From Candidatus Bathyarchaeota archaeon (GTDB taxonomy: Archaea; Thermoproteota; Bathyarchaeia; Bathyarchaeales; Bathycorpusculaceae), in assembly GCA_016927895.1 (NCBI GenBank), contig JAFGLT010000106.1, positions 1 to 35,262 on the forward strand: DNA of 35,262 bases. Direction: 5' to 3'. Numbering within the stretch: the stretch's first letter is position 1; each line of letters starts with the position of its first letter. Below, in pieces: positions 1-7,133 of this stretch. Both the position numbers and the translations under genes were made by a program. The notes beneath the pieces are model-generated. The model saw only the letters and a program-made list of their open reading frames with translations. It did no database searches and was not told the origin of the DNA.

Positions 1-213
1 AGGTGAAACTGGGGAGAAATACTCAAAGATGGCGGCCCTTCTTGGAAAAGATATTCTCTGCGCTCTGTAAAAACGCATAACACTAAAACCCAACAGTTCC
101 ATCAGACCCGCTTCGCCTTCCTCGCAGTAACGAACATAGGCTATCCAGTTCAGTCTGCCAAAAGCGTCGGTGTCATCCGGAAGAACTCTCACGTTCTTTT
201 TTACATAAATCAT
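1..213 (-). CDS. Hotdog-fold acyl-CoA thioesterase, 4HBT/YbgC-like (partial)
   Basis: The first 71 residues are present, running off the left edge. The ATG is at 213. Residues 9-35 follow the 4-hydroxybenzoyl-CoA thioesterase pattern: a V-R-V-x-x-D-D-T-D-A-F-G-R-L-N strand and loop containing the catalytic-type Asp of YbgC/4HBT enzymes, then an N-x-x-x-Y-x-x-Y helix start. The family hydrolyses acyl-CoA thioesters in the cytoplasm; the substrate cannot be read from this part. A weak AGGT sits upstream of the start. Full length would be about 130-150 residues, so about half is missing. Confidence 0.75.
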   Translation of the reverse strand, partial: MIYVKKNVRVLPDDTDAFGRLNWIAYVRYCEEGEAGLMELLGFSVMRFYRAQRISFPRRAAIFEYFSPVSP

Positions 214-422
214 TTTTTATCGTGATACCTTTTATTCTCAAGACTTAAAAATACTGTGAGGCGAGCACTTGGACTTGGAAAAAGATAGGGCAAACTAATT
301 TTAATCCAAAAAACAACGTAAAAACACATAGGTGCTCTCAAAAGTAGGGAGTAAAAGCCGCGCTTTCCGATTCAAATGTTTATCAGTAAGTCACTGGATT
401 AATCCTCTTTGGAGGAAAAAAC

Positions 423-587
423 TTGACGAAAAGCTTGATACAATCTGAAGAAAAAATGAAACAGAGGATAATCGACTGTTTAAAAGATATTGAATGGGAT
501 ATAATACAGGGAAAAATTGATGATGTAATGACGAAACTGGAGGAAGCGCATAAACTTGCTCAGGAATGGGGAGAAAAAAAGAGTTAG
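423..587 (+). CDS. Small helical hypothetical protein, 54 aa
   Basis: The TTG start is preceded by a perfect GGAGG at 411-415, seven bases upstream. An A/T-rich TTTATC near 378 is a plausible TATA element giving a short leader. The product is charged and predicted fully helical (residues 8-50, a mix of K/E and I/L/M with W at 24 and 49), with no cysteines and no membrane segment. No family recognised. It resembles the short helical proteins often found beside regulators in archaea, but that says nothing of its role. It is too short for most gene callers, and the ribosome binding site is the main support. Confidence 0.6.
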   Translation: MTKSLIQSEEKMKQRIIDCLKDIEWDIIQGKIDDVMTKLEEAHKLAQEWGEKKS

Positions 588-721
588 CAGTGCGTCACGC
601 GCGTCCTAACTGGTTGATTCTTCAAGACTGCGTGTTCTCAAGAACTATTCTTTTGCAGTGGTGGACTATTATAGAATAACTTTAAAGCGCGGAGCAGATA
701 ATAGTAATCTGGTTGTTGAGT

Positions 722-907
722 ATGGTTCGATGTATCTGCGGAGCGGATAACATGGAGCAGAAATACTGCACGAGTTGTGGCACGCAATTACTGTACGATT
801 GCGAAAAATGCAAGAAACCTGTAAACATAACAGAGAAATTCTGTGGAGCCTGCGGGACTAAGAACCCCCATTATAACGCTAAAACATATAACACGCACCC
901 GCGCTAA
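722..907 (+). CDS. Double zinc-ribbon protein, 61 aa
   Basis: A small protein with eight cysteines in four knuckles: C4-x-C6, C16-x2-C19, C27-x2-C30 and C41-x2-C44. This suits two zinc-ribbon modules in tandem, as in the zinc_ribbon_2/DZR families. Such modules bind zinc and usually mediate protein or nucleic acid contacts. ATG at 722 is preferred over the in-frame TTGs at 713 and 716 because it falls just before the first knuckle; no strong Shine-Dalgarno is visible. A CTTTAAAG near 681 could be the TATA box of a nearly leaderless transcript. Confidence 0.6.
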   Translation: MVRCICGADNMEQKYCTSCGTQLLYDCEKCKKPVNITEKFCGACGTKNPHYNAKTYNTHPR

Positions 908-952
908 GCAGATTCCTTCTCTTTTTACTGTTGCGCCCCAAGTAGCGTGCGC

Positions 953-983
953 TTCAGAAATCAGAAAATCAATTGTTTCTGAA
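953..983. repeat. Inverted repeat in a 310-base gap, next to a TATA-like element
   Basis: TTCAGAAA (953-960) and TTTCTGAA (976-983) are a perfect 8-base inverted repeat with a 15-base spacer. A TTTATAA at about 993-999 follows directly. The arrangement looks like an operator beside an archaeal promoter firing rightward, yet no convincing gene follows before the minus-strand tRNA-Pro. The rest of 908-1217 holds only short open frames that I judge to be noise. Confidence 0.4.
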
Positions 984-1217
984 ATGGCCACATTTATAAC
1001 ATGGGAATTCCCCACGCAAGCCCTCGGATGCGAATGCAATGGCAACAAAACGTAATGTCGTATTGTATCTAAACAAAGCCCTCGTTGAAAAATTTGGAAG
1101 AAATCGGCTTTAATCTGAGTAAAACGTTTGCAAACCATTTAAAACATTTAATGATGCAGTTCTCAACGTTCAATTCAGTGAGTAACGTTAATTCTACCGA
1201 AAATGGAATAAATAATA

Positions 1218-1292
1218 TGGGGCTGCCCGGATTTGAACCGGGGTCTATAGAGCCCAAGTCTACAAGCCTAGACCAAACTAGCCGACAGCCCC
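1218..1292 (-). tRNA. tRNA-Pro(TGG)
   Basis: Folded by hand on the minus strand. Acceptor GGGGCTG pairs with CAGCCCC. The D-stem is GGCT/GGCT with two wobble pairs. Anticodon stem GTAGA pairs with TCTAT around loop CTTGGGC, giving anticodon TGG with G37. T-stem CCCGG/CCGGG encloses TTCAAAT. The discriminator is A73 at 1218. There is no intron and no encoded CCA. G15 is present, so it is a possible archaeosine target for the TgtA encoded in this window. Confidence 0.95.
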
Positions 1293-1467
1293 GCATGTTT
1301 TGCCGTCCTTATGCGGGTGGCAGAGAAAGATAATTTGGTATGCACCATAAAAACTTTAGCTATACTGCCGTGTTTTTTAAGCGGCATTCCTCGTTTCTTT
1401 GTTAAAAGTCGAATCGATTTTCTGTTTTCATGTTAGAGTTAGGGGCTTTTCTTGTTGTTTGTTGTGT

Positions 1468-1806
1468 TCATTTTTTGCGTAGGCTGCATTGGAGTACTTT
1501 TGGGCAGAGTAGGCATTCTTCTGGTAGAGGTGCGTCGTGTGGTAGTGTGTTTAGTAGGCTGGAGAAGTGTGCGCATTTTGCTGGTGACTCGAAAACTTTC
1601 GGGTATTCGGCTGGTTTCACGTCTACGATTTTCATGTTTTCTATGGTTATGTCGAGTTTTGACATGCAGTGAGGACAAGCGTAGTATGACTGGCGGGGTA
1701 TGGTGGACTTGTCTGTTAGGATGGTGGGTTTTTCGAATGTTTTTTCGCATCCCTTGTATGGGCATCGGAGTTTTTCGGCGTGGGAATGCGGATGGGGAAA
1801 ATGCAT
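1468..1806 (-). CDS. Zinc-binding hypothetical protein, 112 aa
   Basis: The ATG at 1806 is preceded by AAGGTGG, seven or eight bases upstream. The N-terminus is histidine-rich. A zinc ribbon follows, C15-x4-C20 paired with C44-x2-C47. The C-terminal third holds C78, H80, H90, C98, C101 and C107 in the pattern C-x-H ... P-x-E-C-L-x-C-P-K-x-x-x-C. I recall this as a recurring tail in hypothetical zinc proteins of Bathyarchaeia and Thaumarchaeota. Its role is unknown; DNA or RNA binding would be a guess. The + strand frames over it have atypical composition and are shadows. Confidence 0.7.
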   Translation of the reverse strand: MHFPHPHSHAEKLRCPYKGCEKTFEKPTILTDKSTIPRQSYYACPHCMSKLDITIENMKIVDVKPAEYPKVFESPAKCAHFSSLLNTLPHDAPLPEECLLCPKVLQCSLRKK

Positions 1807-1900
1807 TTTTTGTCCACCTTGTTTAATTTCTTCGATGGTATCGTTACTGTTAATATTTTATAAACGTTTCTGAACATAAGAACAACATAACTACAAAACG

Positions 1901-1908
1901 ATAAAAAA
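1901..1908 (-). terminator. T-run terminator after tRNA-Thr
   Basis: The minus strand reads T7 (including the discriminator U) and then ATCG directly after the tRNA-Thr acceptor. Oligo-T is enough for archaeal RNA polymerase termination. Confidence 0.55.
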
Positions 1909-1982
1909 AGCCCCGGGCGGGCTTTGATCCCGCGGCCTGCTGCTTACGAGGCAGCCGCTCTGCCAGGCTGAGCTACCGAGGC
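1909..1982 (-). tRNA. tRNA-Thr(CGT)
   Basis: Acceptor GCCTCGG/CCGGGGC (one T-G wobble). D-stem GCTC/GAGC with G15, G18 and G19. Anticodon stem GCTGC/GCAGC with loop CTCGTAA, anticodon CGT. T-stem GCGGG/CCCGC. The discriminator is U73, the usual base for archaeal tRNA-Thr. The T-loop is odd: ATCAAAG, with A at position 54 and G at 60 instead of the near-universal T54. There is no intron and no encoded CCA. Confidence 0.93.
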
Positions 1983-2014
1983 ACCTTTAACAGCTAAACC
2001 AGTGATGTATGCGC

Positions 2015-2024
2015 ATTTTTAAAT
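2015..2024 (-). promoter_or_regulatory. TATA box for tRNA-Thr
   Basis: The minus strand reads ATTTAAAAAT, centred about 37 bases before the tRNA 5' end. That places transcription start about 11 bases upstream of the mature tRNA, the normal archaeal tRNA geometry. Confidence 0.5.
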
Positions 2025-2127
2025 GTTAGGAAAACATGTTGCGGCAAGCGTCAATTTTAAAAGCTTCGCCTCTAAATTAAACATTGTACGCTACATTTGA
2101 TTTTTTTTAGGGTGGAGGCTTGTTTAG

Positions 2128-3156
2128 TTGAGGAAAACAAGGGTTAAAAAAGGCGTTAAGGGCGGGACAAGCGGAGACTTAGGCGAACGAAAGCTAATTA
2201 AGCTCATGCAGAGCCACTTGAGCGTTATGCCCGATTTGCCTGTGCCTTTCGGGGACGACGTTTCCGCTGTTAACATAGGCGGTGGACGCGTTGCAGTTTT
2301 GAAAACTGATATGCTGATAGGCAAGACTGATGTGCCGCGGGGCATGAGCCTTTGGCAAGCGGCGCGTAAAGCGGTTGTGATGAACATCAGCGATTTTGCA
2401 GCTAAAGGCGTGGAGCCTACGGCGCTGCTTGTGTCGCTTGGGCTGCCACGAGATTTCATCCAGAAGGACGTGGAGGAGATCGCACGAGGATTGAATACTG
2501 GAGCGCGGGAGTACGGTGCCTACGTGGTCGGCGGTGACACTAGTGAGGCTTCAGATTTGGTTGTGGCGATTTCGCTTTTTGGAACCGCCAAACGCAAAGA
2601 ACTTGTGTTGCGTAGCGGTGCTAGGGCAGGAGACATTGTGGCGGTTACGGGTTTCTTCGGCAAGACGGCTGCGGGTTTGCGGCTGCTTCTTGACGGCTAC
2701 GCGACGTCGAAAGGGTTGCGCGAAGTGCTTTTGCGTTCGGTTTGTATGCCTAACGCCCGGTTATGTGAAGGCTTGGCTCTTTGCCGTTCAGGTGCTTTGT
2801 CATCTTCAATTGATTCCAGTGATGGTTTAGCTTGGAGTTTACATGAGCTGGCGAGGATGAGCGGCGTGGGATTCGTGGTTAACAAGGTGCCGCTTGCGGA
2901 TGAAGTTCGCAGGTTTGCTGAGTTCAATGGTCTTGACGCTTTGGAGCTTGCGCTTTACGGCGGGGAAGAATACGAATTGGTGGTTACCGTTAAGCCTAAA
3001 CGGTGGGCTGACGCGGAAATGGCTGTTAAAACAGCTGGTGGACGTCTTTTACCTATCGGCAAGGCTACACGTGATAGACAAGTGCTGTTGGATGTTGACG
3101 GAGAGAAAAGTCCTATTGAGGCGCGGGGCTGGGAACATTTTAAAAGCAAGATTTGA
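2128..3156 (+). CDS. thiL: Thiamine-monophosphate kinase
   Basis: This enzyme phosphorylates thiamine phosphate to thiamine diphosphate using ATP, the last step of the thiamine pathway, in the cytoplasm. The 342 residues fit the PurM/AIRS-like ThiL fold: G-E-R-K-L-I near residue 20, the P-F-G-D-D-V-S-A loop at about 41-48 with Mg-binding Asp pairs, K-T-D-M-L at about 59, M-N-I-S-D-F-A-A-K-G at about 90-99, G-G-D-T at about 136, and S-S-D-G-L-A in the second half. The TTG start at 2128 is fixed by a strong GGTGGAGG at 2111-2118. The last 17 bases overlap the convergent trmY end. Length is close to family normal (300-350). Confidence 0.93.
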   Translation: MRKTRVKKGVKGGTSGDLGERKLIKLMQSHLSVMPDLPVPFGDDVSAVNIGGGRVAVLKTDMLIGKTDVPRGMSLWQAARKAVVMNISDFAAKGVEPTALLVSLGLPRDFIQKDVEEIARGLNTGAREYGAYVVGGDTSEASDLVVAISLFGTAKRKELVLRSGARAGDIVAVTGFFGKTAAGLRLLLDGYATSKGLREVLLRSVCMPNARLCEGLALCRSGALSSSIDSSDGLAWSLHELARMSGVGFVVNKVPLADEVRRFAEFNGLDALELALYGGEEYELVVTVKPKRWADAEMAVKTAGGRLLPIGKATRDRQVLLDVDGEKSPIEARGWEHFKSKI

Positions 3157-3709
3157 CTTTGCGGTCCAAAAGATAGTTCAATATGGTTATGCACGAAGCG
3201 GCTAGGTACGGCTGTTTGCCCAAGCTGATTTTTTCTCCGTAGCGAAGCGTGAAAGCCTCTGCTTTCTTGGGTAAACCCACGTGGTCGCCTAGCACGAACA
3301 CGCAGTTCTCAGTCAACTCGGTTTTTGCTACGTCTTTTCCGCCCTCCTCAAGCACGTATACGCTTGTGGTTTCAGCTTTAACCTTCAAGAGCGCTTCAAA
3401 ACTTGTCTTGCTGGTTGTTATGCCTGGGTGCTGTTTGCCTGAAATCACTTTTTTGAGGATGCTTTGCCAAGTATCAATGTCCGTGCGTACATCATAAAGT
3501 GTTGCGCCGTCTATCTGGATGTGTAATGGCGGTTTGGTTGGACCGTTTAGAACAGCGTGGAAAACAACGTTTCTGCGTAATCCGTGTGAGAGAAAGAGGC
3601 TTGCAACTATGCATTCGTGGACGATGTCTAAGCGGCCTGCGTCGTGTAGGTTGTGGAAGCTTGAGTCTGTTTTTCCTAGGCGTGAGAATAGTATGAACTC
3701 GCGTGTCAA
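3140..3709 (-). CDS. trmY: tRNA (pseudouridine54-N1)-methyltransferase TrmY
   Basis: A SPOUT-class, SAM-dependent enzyme that converts pseudouridine 54 of the tRNA T-loop into N1-methylpseudouridine, the archaeal counterpart of ribothymidine. The N-terminus R-E-F-I-L-F-S-R, the segment G-R-L-D-I-V-H-E-C-I-V-A-S-L-F-L-S-H-G-L-R-R and the C-terminal L-G-D-H-V-G-L-P and S-L-G-K-x-x-Y-L-A-A-S-C-I stretches match the former DUF358 family, and 189 residues is the normal length. The start is TTG at 3709, about 13 bases downstream of the predicted transcription start. It is convergent with thiL, overlapping by 17 bases. Confidence 0.92.
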   Translation of the reverse strand: MTREFILFSRLGKTDSSFHNLHDAGRLDIVHECIVASLFLSHGLRRNVVFHAVLNGPTKPPLHIQIDGATLYDVRTDIDTWQSILKKVISGKQHPGITTSKTSFEALLKVKAETTSVYVLEEGGKDVAKTELTENCVFVLGDHVGLPKKAEAFTLRYGEKISLGKQPYLAASCITILNYLLDRKVKSCF

Positions 3710-3742
3710 CTGTTAATCACGGGTTTTGTTATTTGCATATGA

Positions 3743-3753
3743 CCTTTTAAACC
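3743..3753 (-). promoter_or_regulatory. TATA box of trmY
   Basis: The minus strand reads GGTTTAAAAGG, centred about 39 bases upstream of the trmY TTG. With the usual 26-base offset, transcription starts near 3722 and the leader is about 13 bases. Confidence 0.5.
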
Positions 3754-3770
3754 AGACCATTGATTCGCGG

Positions 3771-4010
3771 TTAAGTGCGTTTTAGGCCTCGTTTTATTCT
3801 TTCCCTCACGTCTTTGGTTAGCGTGATGACTATGTATCCGATGTAGGCTAGTATGGCGCCGATTATATAGTGGTGCGGAATGGGAAATCCAAATGTGCCC
3901 GACCATATGGGGTCGCTTGGAGACTGATACGCCAACTCGAATGCTCCCCAGAAAAACGTCCAAAACCCAATGTTGAATACGGTATGTCCAAGCCAAACTC
4001 TCCAATTCAT
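3771..4010 (-). CDS. Small two-helix membrane protein, 79 aa
   Basis: An aromatic first hydrophobic segment (about residues 8-24, rich in W and F), a hydrophilic loop with P-S-D-P, a second segment at about 46-66 (Y-I-I-G-A-I-L-A-Y-I-G-Y-I-V), then a basic tail. ATG at 4010 is preferred over the in-frame GTG at 4022 because GGTGG lies eight bases before it and the GTG lies inside that site. No family recognised. It is transcribed divergently from the two-gene unit at 4156. Confidence 0.6.
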   Translation of the reverse strand: MNWRVWLGHTVFNIGFWTFFWGAFELAYQSPSDPIWSGTFGFPIPHHYIIGAILAYIGYIVITLTKDVRERIKRGLKRT

Positions 4011-4155
4011 TTCAGTAACCACCCATTCAGAAAGCCTATTGTGTATATCTGCTAGAAAAAACTTTGCATACGATGTTGACTGGAAAAAGTGATGGATTTG
4101 CTTCTAGAACAAATGTTTTAAGTTTTGCACAGGAACTTGTTAATTGTGACTGTGT

Positions 4156-4485
4156 ATGGGCAGCAAAGAAACAGGCGAAAGTAACGTTGAGAAGATTGGT
4201 AATCTTAACGAGATTTTTGAAGATATAATCTCGGATGCGTCTGACCTGATAAAGGACCTTTACTGGAGCGTGAAGACTTACCTACTTTTTGGGCTCATAA
4301 CGATTCTGTTCGGGGTGCAAACGCTCGTTTACAATATAGACACAATCCAAGAGCATTTTTTCATACCTGCATTTGTGGCTGGGACTATGCTTTTTGCTGG
4401 TGCGGTTCAAATTGGTAACTACTTCAGACTCCGAAAGAAGTATTCGCGATTGTTCAGGGTGCAGGATGAATTGAAGCGAGCCTAG
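4156..4485 (+). CDS. Two-TM membrane protein, 109 aa
   Basis: A hydrophilic acidic N-terminus (1-35), then two membrane segments: about 41-61 (Y-L-L-F-G-L-I-T-I-L-F-G-V) and 69-89 (F-I-P-A-F-V-A-G-T-M-L-F-A-G-A-V), then a basic C-terminal helix with R-L-R-K-K. Family unknown. The next gene starts 11 bases after its stop and encodes a winged-helix protein, so the two are probably co-transcribed: a membrane component with a cytoplasmic regulator. Confidence 0.7.
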   Translation: MGSKETGESNVEKIGNLNEIFEDIISDASDLIKDLYWSVKTYLLFGLITILFGVQTLVYNIDTIQEHFFIPAFVAGTMLFAGAVQIGNYFRLRKKYSRLFRVQDELKRA

Positions 4486-4496
4486 GAGAATGATTG

Positions 4497-4796
4497 ATGT
4501 CTTTTCCTAGGAGAAAACCCGCTAGAATAGCGTTGGACTTGTTCGATTGCATAGATGAGAAAAACGGCCAAGCCTCTAAATGGGACCTGATTAAAGTGGT
4601 TGGAACCGAATCCCAGTTTCATTACTGGCTTGAAGAGTTTCTGCTGAAAGACAAGTTTGTTGAGGAACAGCAAACGTCGAACCGCAGTTTTTACAGGAAA
4701 ACCGAATCTGGGGAACTTTTGCACAGGTTACTGAAGAACGGCAAGATAATGCACGCACTGTTAAAAGTCAGCGGAAGAAGACTGCGAAGAGATTAA
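4497..4796 (+). CDS. Winged-helix DNA-binding protein, 99 aa
   Basis: Residues 6-75 read as a small winged helix: helix 1 with A-R-I-A-L-D-L-F-D-C-I, helix 2 S-K-W-D-L-I-K-V-V-G, recognition helix S-Q-F-H-Y-W-L-E-E-F-L-L, then a wing ending in S-F-Y-R-K-T-E-S-G-E, the usual hairpin of archaeal HTH_45-type regulators. The ATG at 4497 is preceded by TAGGAG eight bases upstream, better placed than the in-frame TTG at 4494. It is probably a transcription regulator of its own small operon with the preceding membrane gene. Confidence 0.7.
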   Translation: MSFPRRKPARIALDLFDCIDEKNGQASKWDLIKVVGTESQFHYWLEEFLLKDKFVEEQQTSNRSFYRKTESGELLHRLLKNGKIMHALLKVSGRRLRRD

Positions 4797-4897
4797 AATT
4801 GAACATCCATTTGCATAATGCTTGCTTGTTTTTCGAATAACCGCGATTTGTGGTAAAGTTACTGCCACGAAAAAGAAGTCGCCTTGGTTCTGGTTTG

Positions 4898-5296
4898 TTA
4901 GAAGGGAACGATGTAAGTTTTGTCGCCTTCTTTTTTGCCTTTTACCAGTTCAAGGTGTCTGAGTATGGCGATTTGGTTTTGTGCTCTCACTGGCGACAGG
5001 TTTAACTCGGCGCAGATTTCTTGAAGGGTGACCTTGCCTTTGTCGGTTACGAACCTGTACAAGGCTTTCTGCTGGTCGTCTAAGGTATCTTTCCCGCTTG
5101 GCTTGTCCTCTTGGTCTAGTATTTTAGCTGAGTACACGGCTTTTGGGTCGCAGGTTTGAACAGGGTGTGTTTCTTCCATGTGGCAGTCTTCGCAGAGGGT
5201 TGCGCCTTTAAAGATGTGGCTGTTTTCTTTTGAGATTTCGCATCCGCAGAGTTGGCATTTTATATTTCCATTTTCAACCATTATGTCTTCACTCAT
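4898..5296 (-). CDS. Zinc-ribbon / winged-helix regulator, 132 aa
   Basis: A four-cysteine zinc ribbon lies at the N-terminus (C-x2-C-G-C, then C-x2-C with a following H), a linker follows, and a winged-helix or MarR-like domain occupies the C-terminal 60 residues: Q-Q-K-A-L-Y-R-F-V, then L-Q-E-I-C-A-E-L-N-L-S-P-V-R-A-Q-N-Q-I-A-I-L-R-H-L-E, a typical helix-turn-helix, and a T-Y-I-V-P-F wing end. The frame is open to 5380, but the extra 28 residues look non-coding; ATG 5296 or ATG 5281 is more likely and neither has a clear ribosome site. It is probably a transcription regulator; the target is unknown. Confidence 0.72.
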   Translation of the reverse strand: MSEDIMVENGNIKCQLCGCEISKENSHIFKGATLCEDCHMEETHPVQTCDPKAVYSAKILDQEDKPSGKDTLDDQQKALYRFVTDKGKVTLQEICAELNLSPVRAQNQIAILRHLELVKGKKEGDKTYIVPF

Positions 5297-5484
5297 CCAG
5301 TTGCTTATGTGCCAAAGAAAGAAGTTTTTAGCCTTAAAATGGTTTTTTGATAAAGCCTGCGTTGTGTGCCGCTTAAGCAAATCTTGGATGGACGCGGTTT
5401 TTGTCTAGTTTCCCCTCTTTTTGGTGTAGAAGTGGATTAGTAATTCATAAAAAACTAATAAAGCAAGCGGTCAAGGTGAAAAAC

Positions 5485-5619
5485 ATGTGCATATTACCAA
5501 ATTTCGAACAGTCGGATCTCGAGGAGTTTACACGAAAAGGGAAACGCGGCGTTAAGAAAGCCGAAGCTGAAACTGTGGAATTGTTTATCGCTGAGCAGCC
5601 ATTAGAGACTCAGGTTTAA
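5485..5619 (+). CDS. Hypothetical protein, 44 aa
   Basis: The ATG at 5485 has AAGGTG six bases upstream, which decides the start over longer in-frame alternatives reaching back to 5401. The product is short, mixed-charge and amphipathic, with a K-R-G-V-K-K basic patch and an E-A-E-T-V-E-L-F-I-A-E helix. No family recognised and no cysteine pair. The ribosome site and length are the only support. Confidence 0.4.
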   Translation: MCILPNFEQSDLEEFTRKGKRGVKKAEAETVELFIAEQPLETQV

Positions 5620-5662
5620 CGGCTGTTTTCTAACTATCAACAGGTCTACCCGTTTTGGCTTA

Positions 5663-5727
5663 ACCTGTACAACACTTTGTCCCAAAAAACGTCACGTTTT
5701 TATTTGACACCCATGGACCTGTACAAC
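5663..5727. repeat. Repeated ACCTGTACAAC upstream of the HtrA-like gene
   Basis: ACCTGTACAAC occurs at 5663-5673 and again at 5717-5727, 54 bases apart start to start, in the non-coding gap between the 44-aa ORF and the protease gene. Each copy contains the palindrome TTGTACA/TGTACAA apart from one end base. Spacing near five helical turns would put both on the same DNA face. The rest of 5620-5982 shows nothing clear beyond an A/T-rich stretch near 5830-5860. Confidence 0.4.
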
Positions 5728-5982
5728 AAGGCTACACTAATAGCCTACTTATGTTCCTTGTCTTTTCGTGGTTACTGAATGGTTCATCGAAATCAGGTGA
5801 GCATAATAAAAAGTCGATTCGGAGTTAATTTGGAAAAATCATTAAATAATTTCGTTTGAACATGTTAAACAGCGACAAGAAAGAGTTGTTAACGTTTGAT
5901 AAGACAACAAGAAAACAGGCTTTTGAGGTCTTTGCACGCCCCTACATATCTGGCAGTCGCGGAGTTAGCGGGTGGTGATCAC

Positions 5983-7056
5983 TTGGAAATTCCGAAGAAA
6001 CAGGAAAGAAAAATTGCATTCAGCCTTATAGTAATCGTTTTAGCGGTTAGCCTTTGCACAGGCACGTTAGTGGGCTACTGGGCAGGTCACATGTCCACTT
6101 CAAACAAAATTGATGAGCTGGAAAATCAATTATCAGCAATTCAAGAACAAATCAGCAATTTTCTAACAGCAACTGAAACCTCTAGTCAAGACCAGAGCGA
6201 TATTTTGGAGACAATAGTTGCGCTTGAAGATGAACTTTCAGAAATCCAAGATGAAATAGATGACTTGGAAACGTCTAACACTGGCGGCCAAGACACTGAC
6301 GAAATTATGGACGAAATCAGCAGACTCAAAAGTCAACTTTCAACGCTTCAGGGGGACATCAGTAACCTTAAAACCCAGCTGTCAACATTACATGAAGACA
6401 TCAGCAGCATCAACTCAACCACTGTGATTTATGAGAACACAACTTACGTTCTGGGCGAGAATGTGTCGCTCTCTGAGCTTTTCGAGCAGGTTAGCGAATC
6501 AGTTGTCGTAGTAGAAGCGGTACTTAGCCCAACCACGGGCTCTCAAGGCTCTGGTTTTGTATACAACTATTCAGGACAGATGATTATCCTCACAAATAAT
6601 CACGTAATCGACGGTGCCATGAGCATCAACGTAACATTCTCGAACGGGAAAACGTACACAGGCTCGCTTGAAGGTTCCAACCCAAACATGGATGTTGCAG
6701 TGCTCACAACAAGTGCACCGCAAAGCGAGTACAATCCTCTAAGCATGTTTAGCTCTTCAACACTTAAGGTTGGCGACCCCGTGATAGTGGTTGGCACCCC
6801 CTATGGTCTACCCGGGTCAATGAGCAACGGCATAGTAAGCGCCTTGGACAGAATAATAACCATAGATACAATCACGCTGACCAACATAATTCAAACAACT
6901 GCTCCCCTGAACCCGGGCAACTCGGGAGGCCCAGTAATGAATTATCTGGGGCAAGTGGTCGGCATGGCTACTGCCATAGTTGAAGATTCCCAAGGTATAG
7001 GGTTCGCAATACCGTCGGATACAATTCTGCAAGAAATTATGGACATCATGAGCTAA
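5983..7056 (+). CDS. HtrA/DegP-like trypsin-fold serine protease, membrane-anchored, no PDZ
   Basis: An extracytoplasmic serine protease of family S1C. Numbered from TTG 5983 (357 residues): a basic N-terminus, a signal anchor at 11-34, a long heptad-like coiled coil at 41-145 (I-x-x-L-E-x-Q-L repeats), then the protease domain. The triad is visible: His207 in L-T-N-N-H-V-I-D-G, Asp237 in P-N-M-D-V-A-V-L, Ser314 in N-P-G-N-S-G-G-P-V. The chain stops at the end of this domain, so the PDZ domains of DegP/DegS are absent. TTG 5983 is chosen because GGTGGTGATC, matching the 16S 3' end, precedes it; the open frame extends to 5896 without such a site. It probably handles misfolded surface proteins. 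Confidence 0.9.
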   Translation: MEIPKKQERKIAFSLIVIVLAVSLCTGTLVGYWAGHMSTSNKIDELENQLSAIQEQISNFLTATETSSQDQSDILETIVALEDELSEIQDEIDDLETSNTGGQDTDEIMDEISRLKSQLSTLQGDISNLKTQLSTLHEDISSINSTTVIYENTTYVLGENVSLSELFEQVSESVVVVEAVLSPTTGSQGSGFVYNYSGQMIILTNNHVIDGAMSINVTFSNGKTYTGSLEGSNPNMDVAVLTTSAPQSEYNPLSMFSSSTLKVGDPVIVVGTPYGLPGSMSNGIVSALDRIITIDTITLTNIIQTTAPLNPGNSGGPVMNYLGQVVGMATAIVEDSQGIGFAIPSDTILQEIMDIMS

Positions 7057-7133
7057 CACTGGTAGCTGTTTGTTTGCTTTCAGAATCGAATGTTCTATAA
7101 AAAGGGGCAAAAAGCTACGTTAGTCCGCGTTAG

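Noticed and set aside
1430-1826. Two + strand frames over 80 and 124 codons
   Set aside because: They lie opposite the zinc-binding gene at 1468-1806, which has a ribosome site and clear Cys motifs; the + frames are rich in Val, Cys and Trp without a family pattern.
3140-3156. Possible frame error causing the thiL/trmY overlap
   Set aside because: Both proteins have full family length and natural C-termini, so a genuine convergent overlap is more likely.
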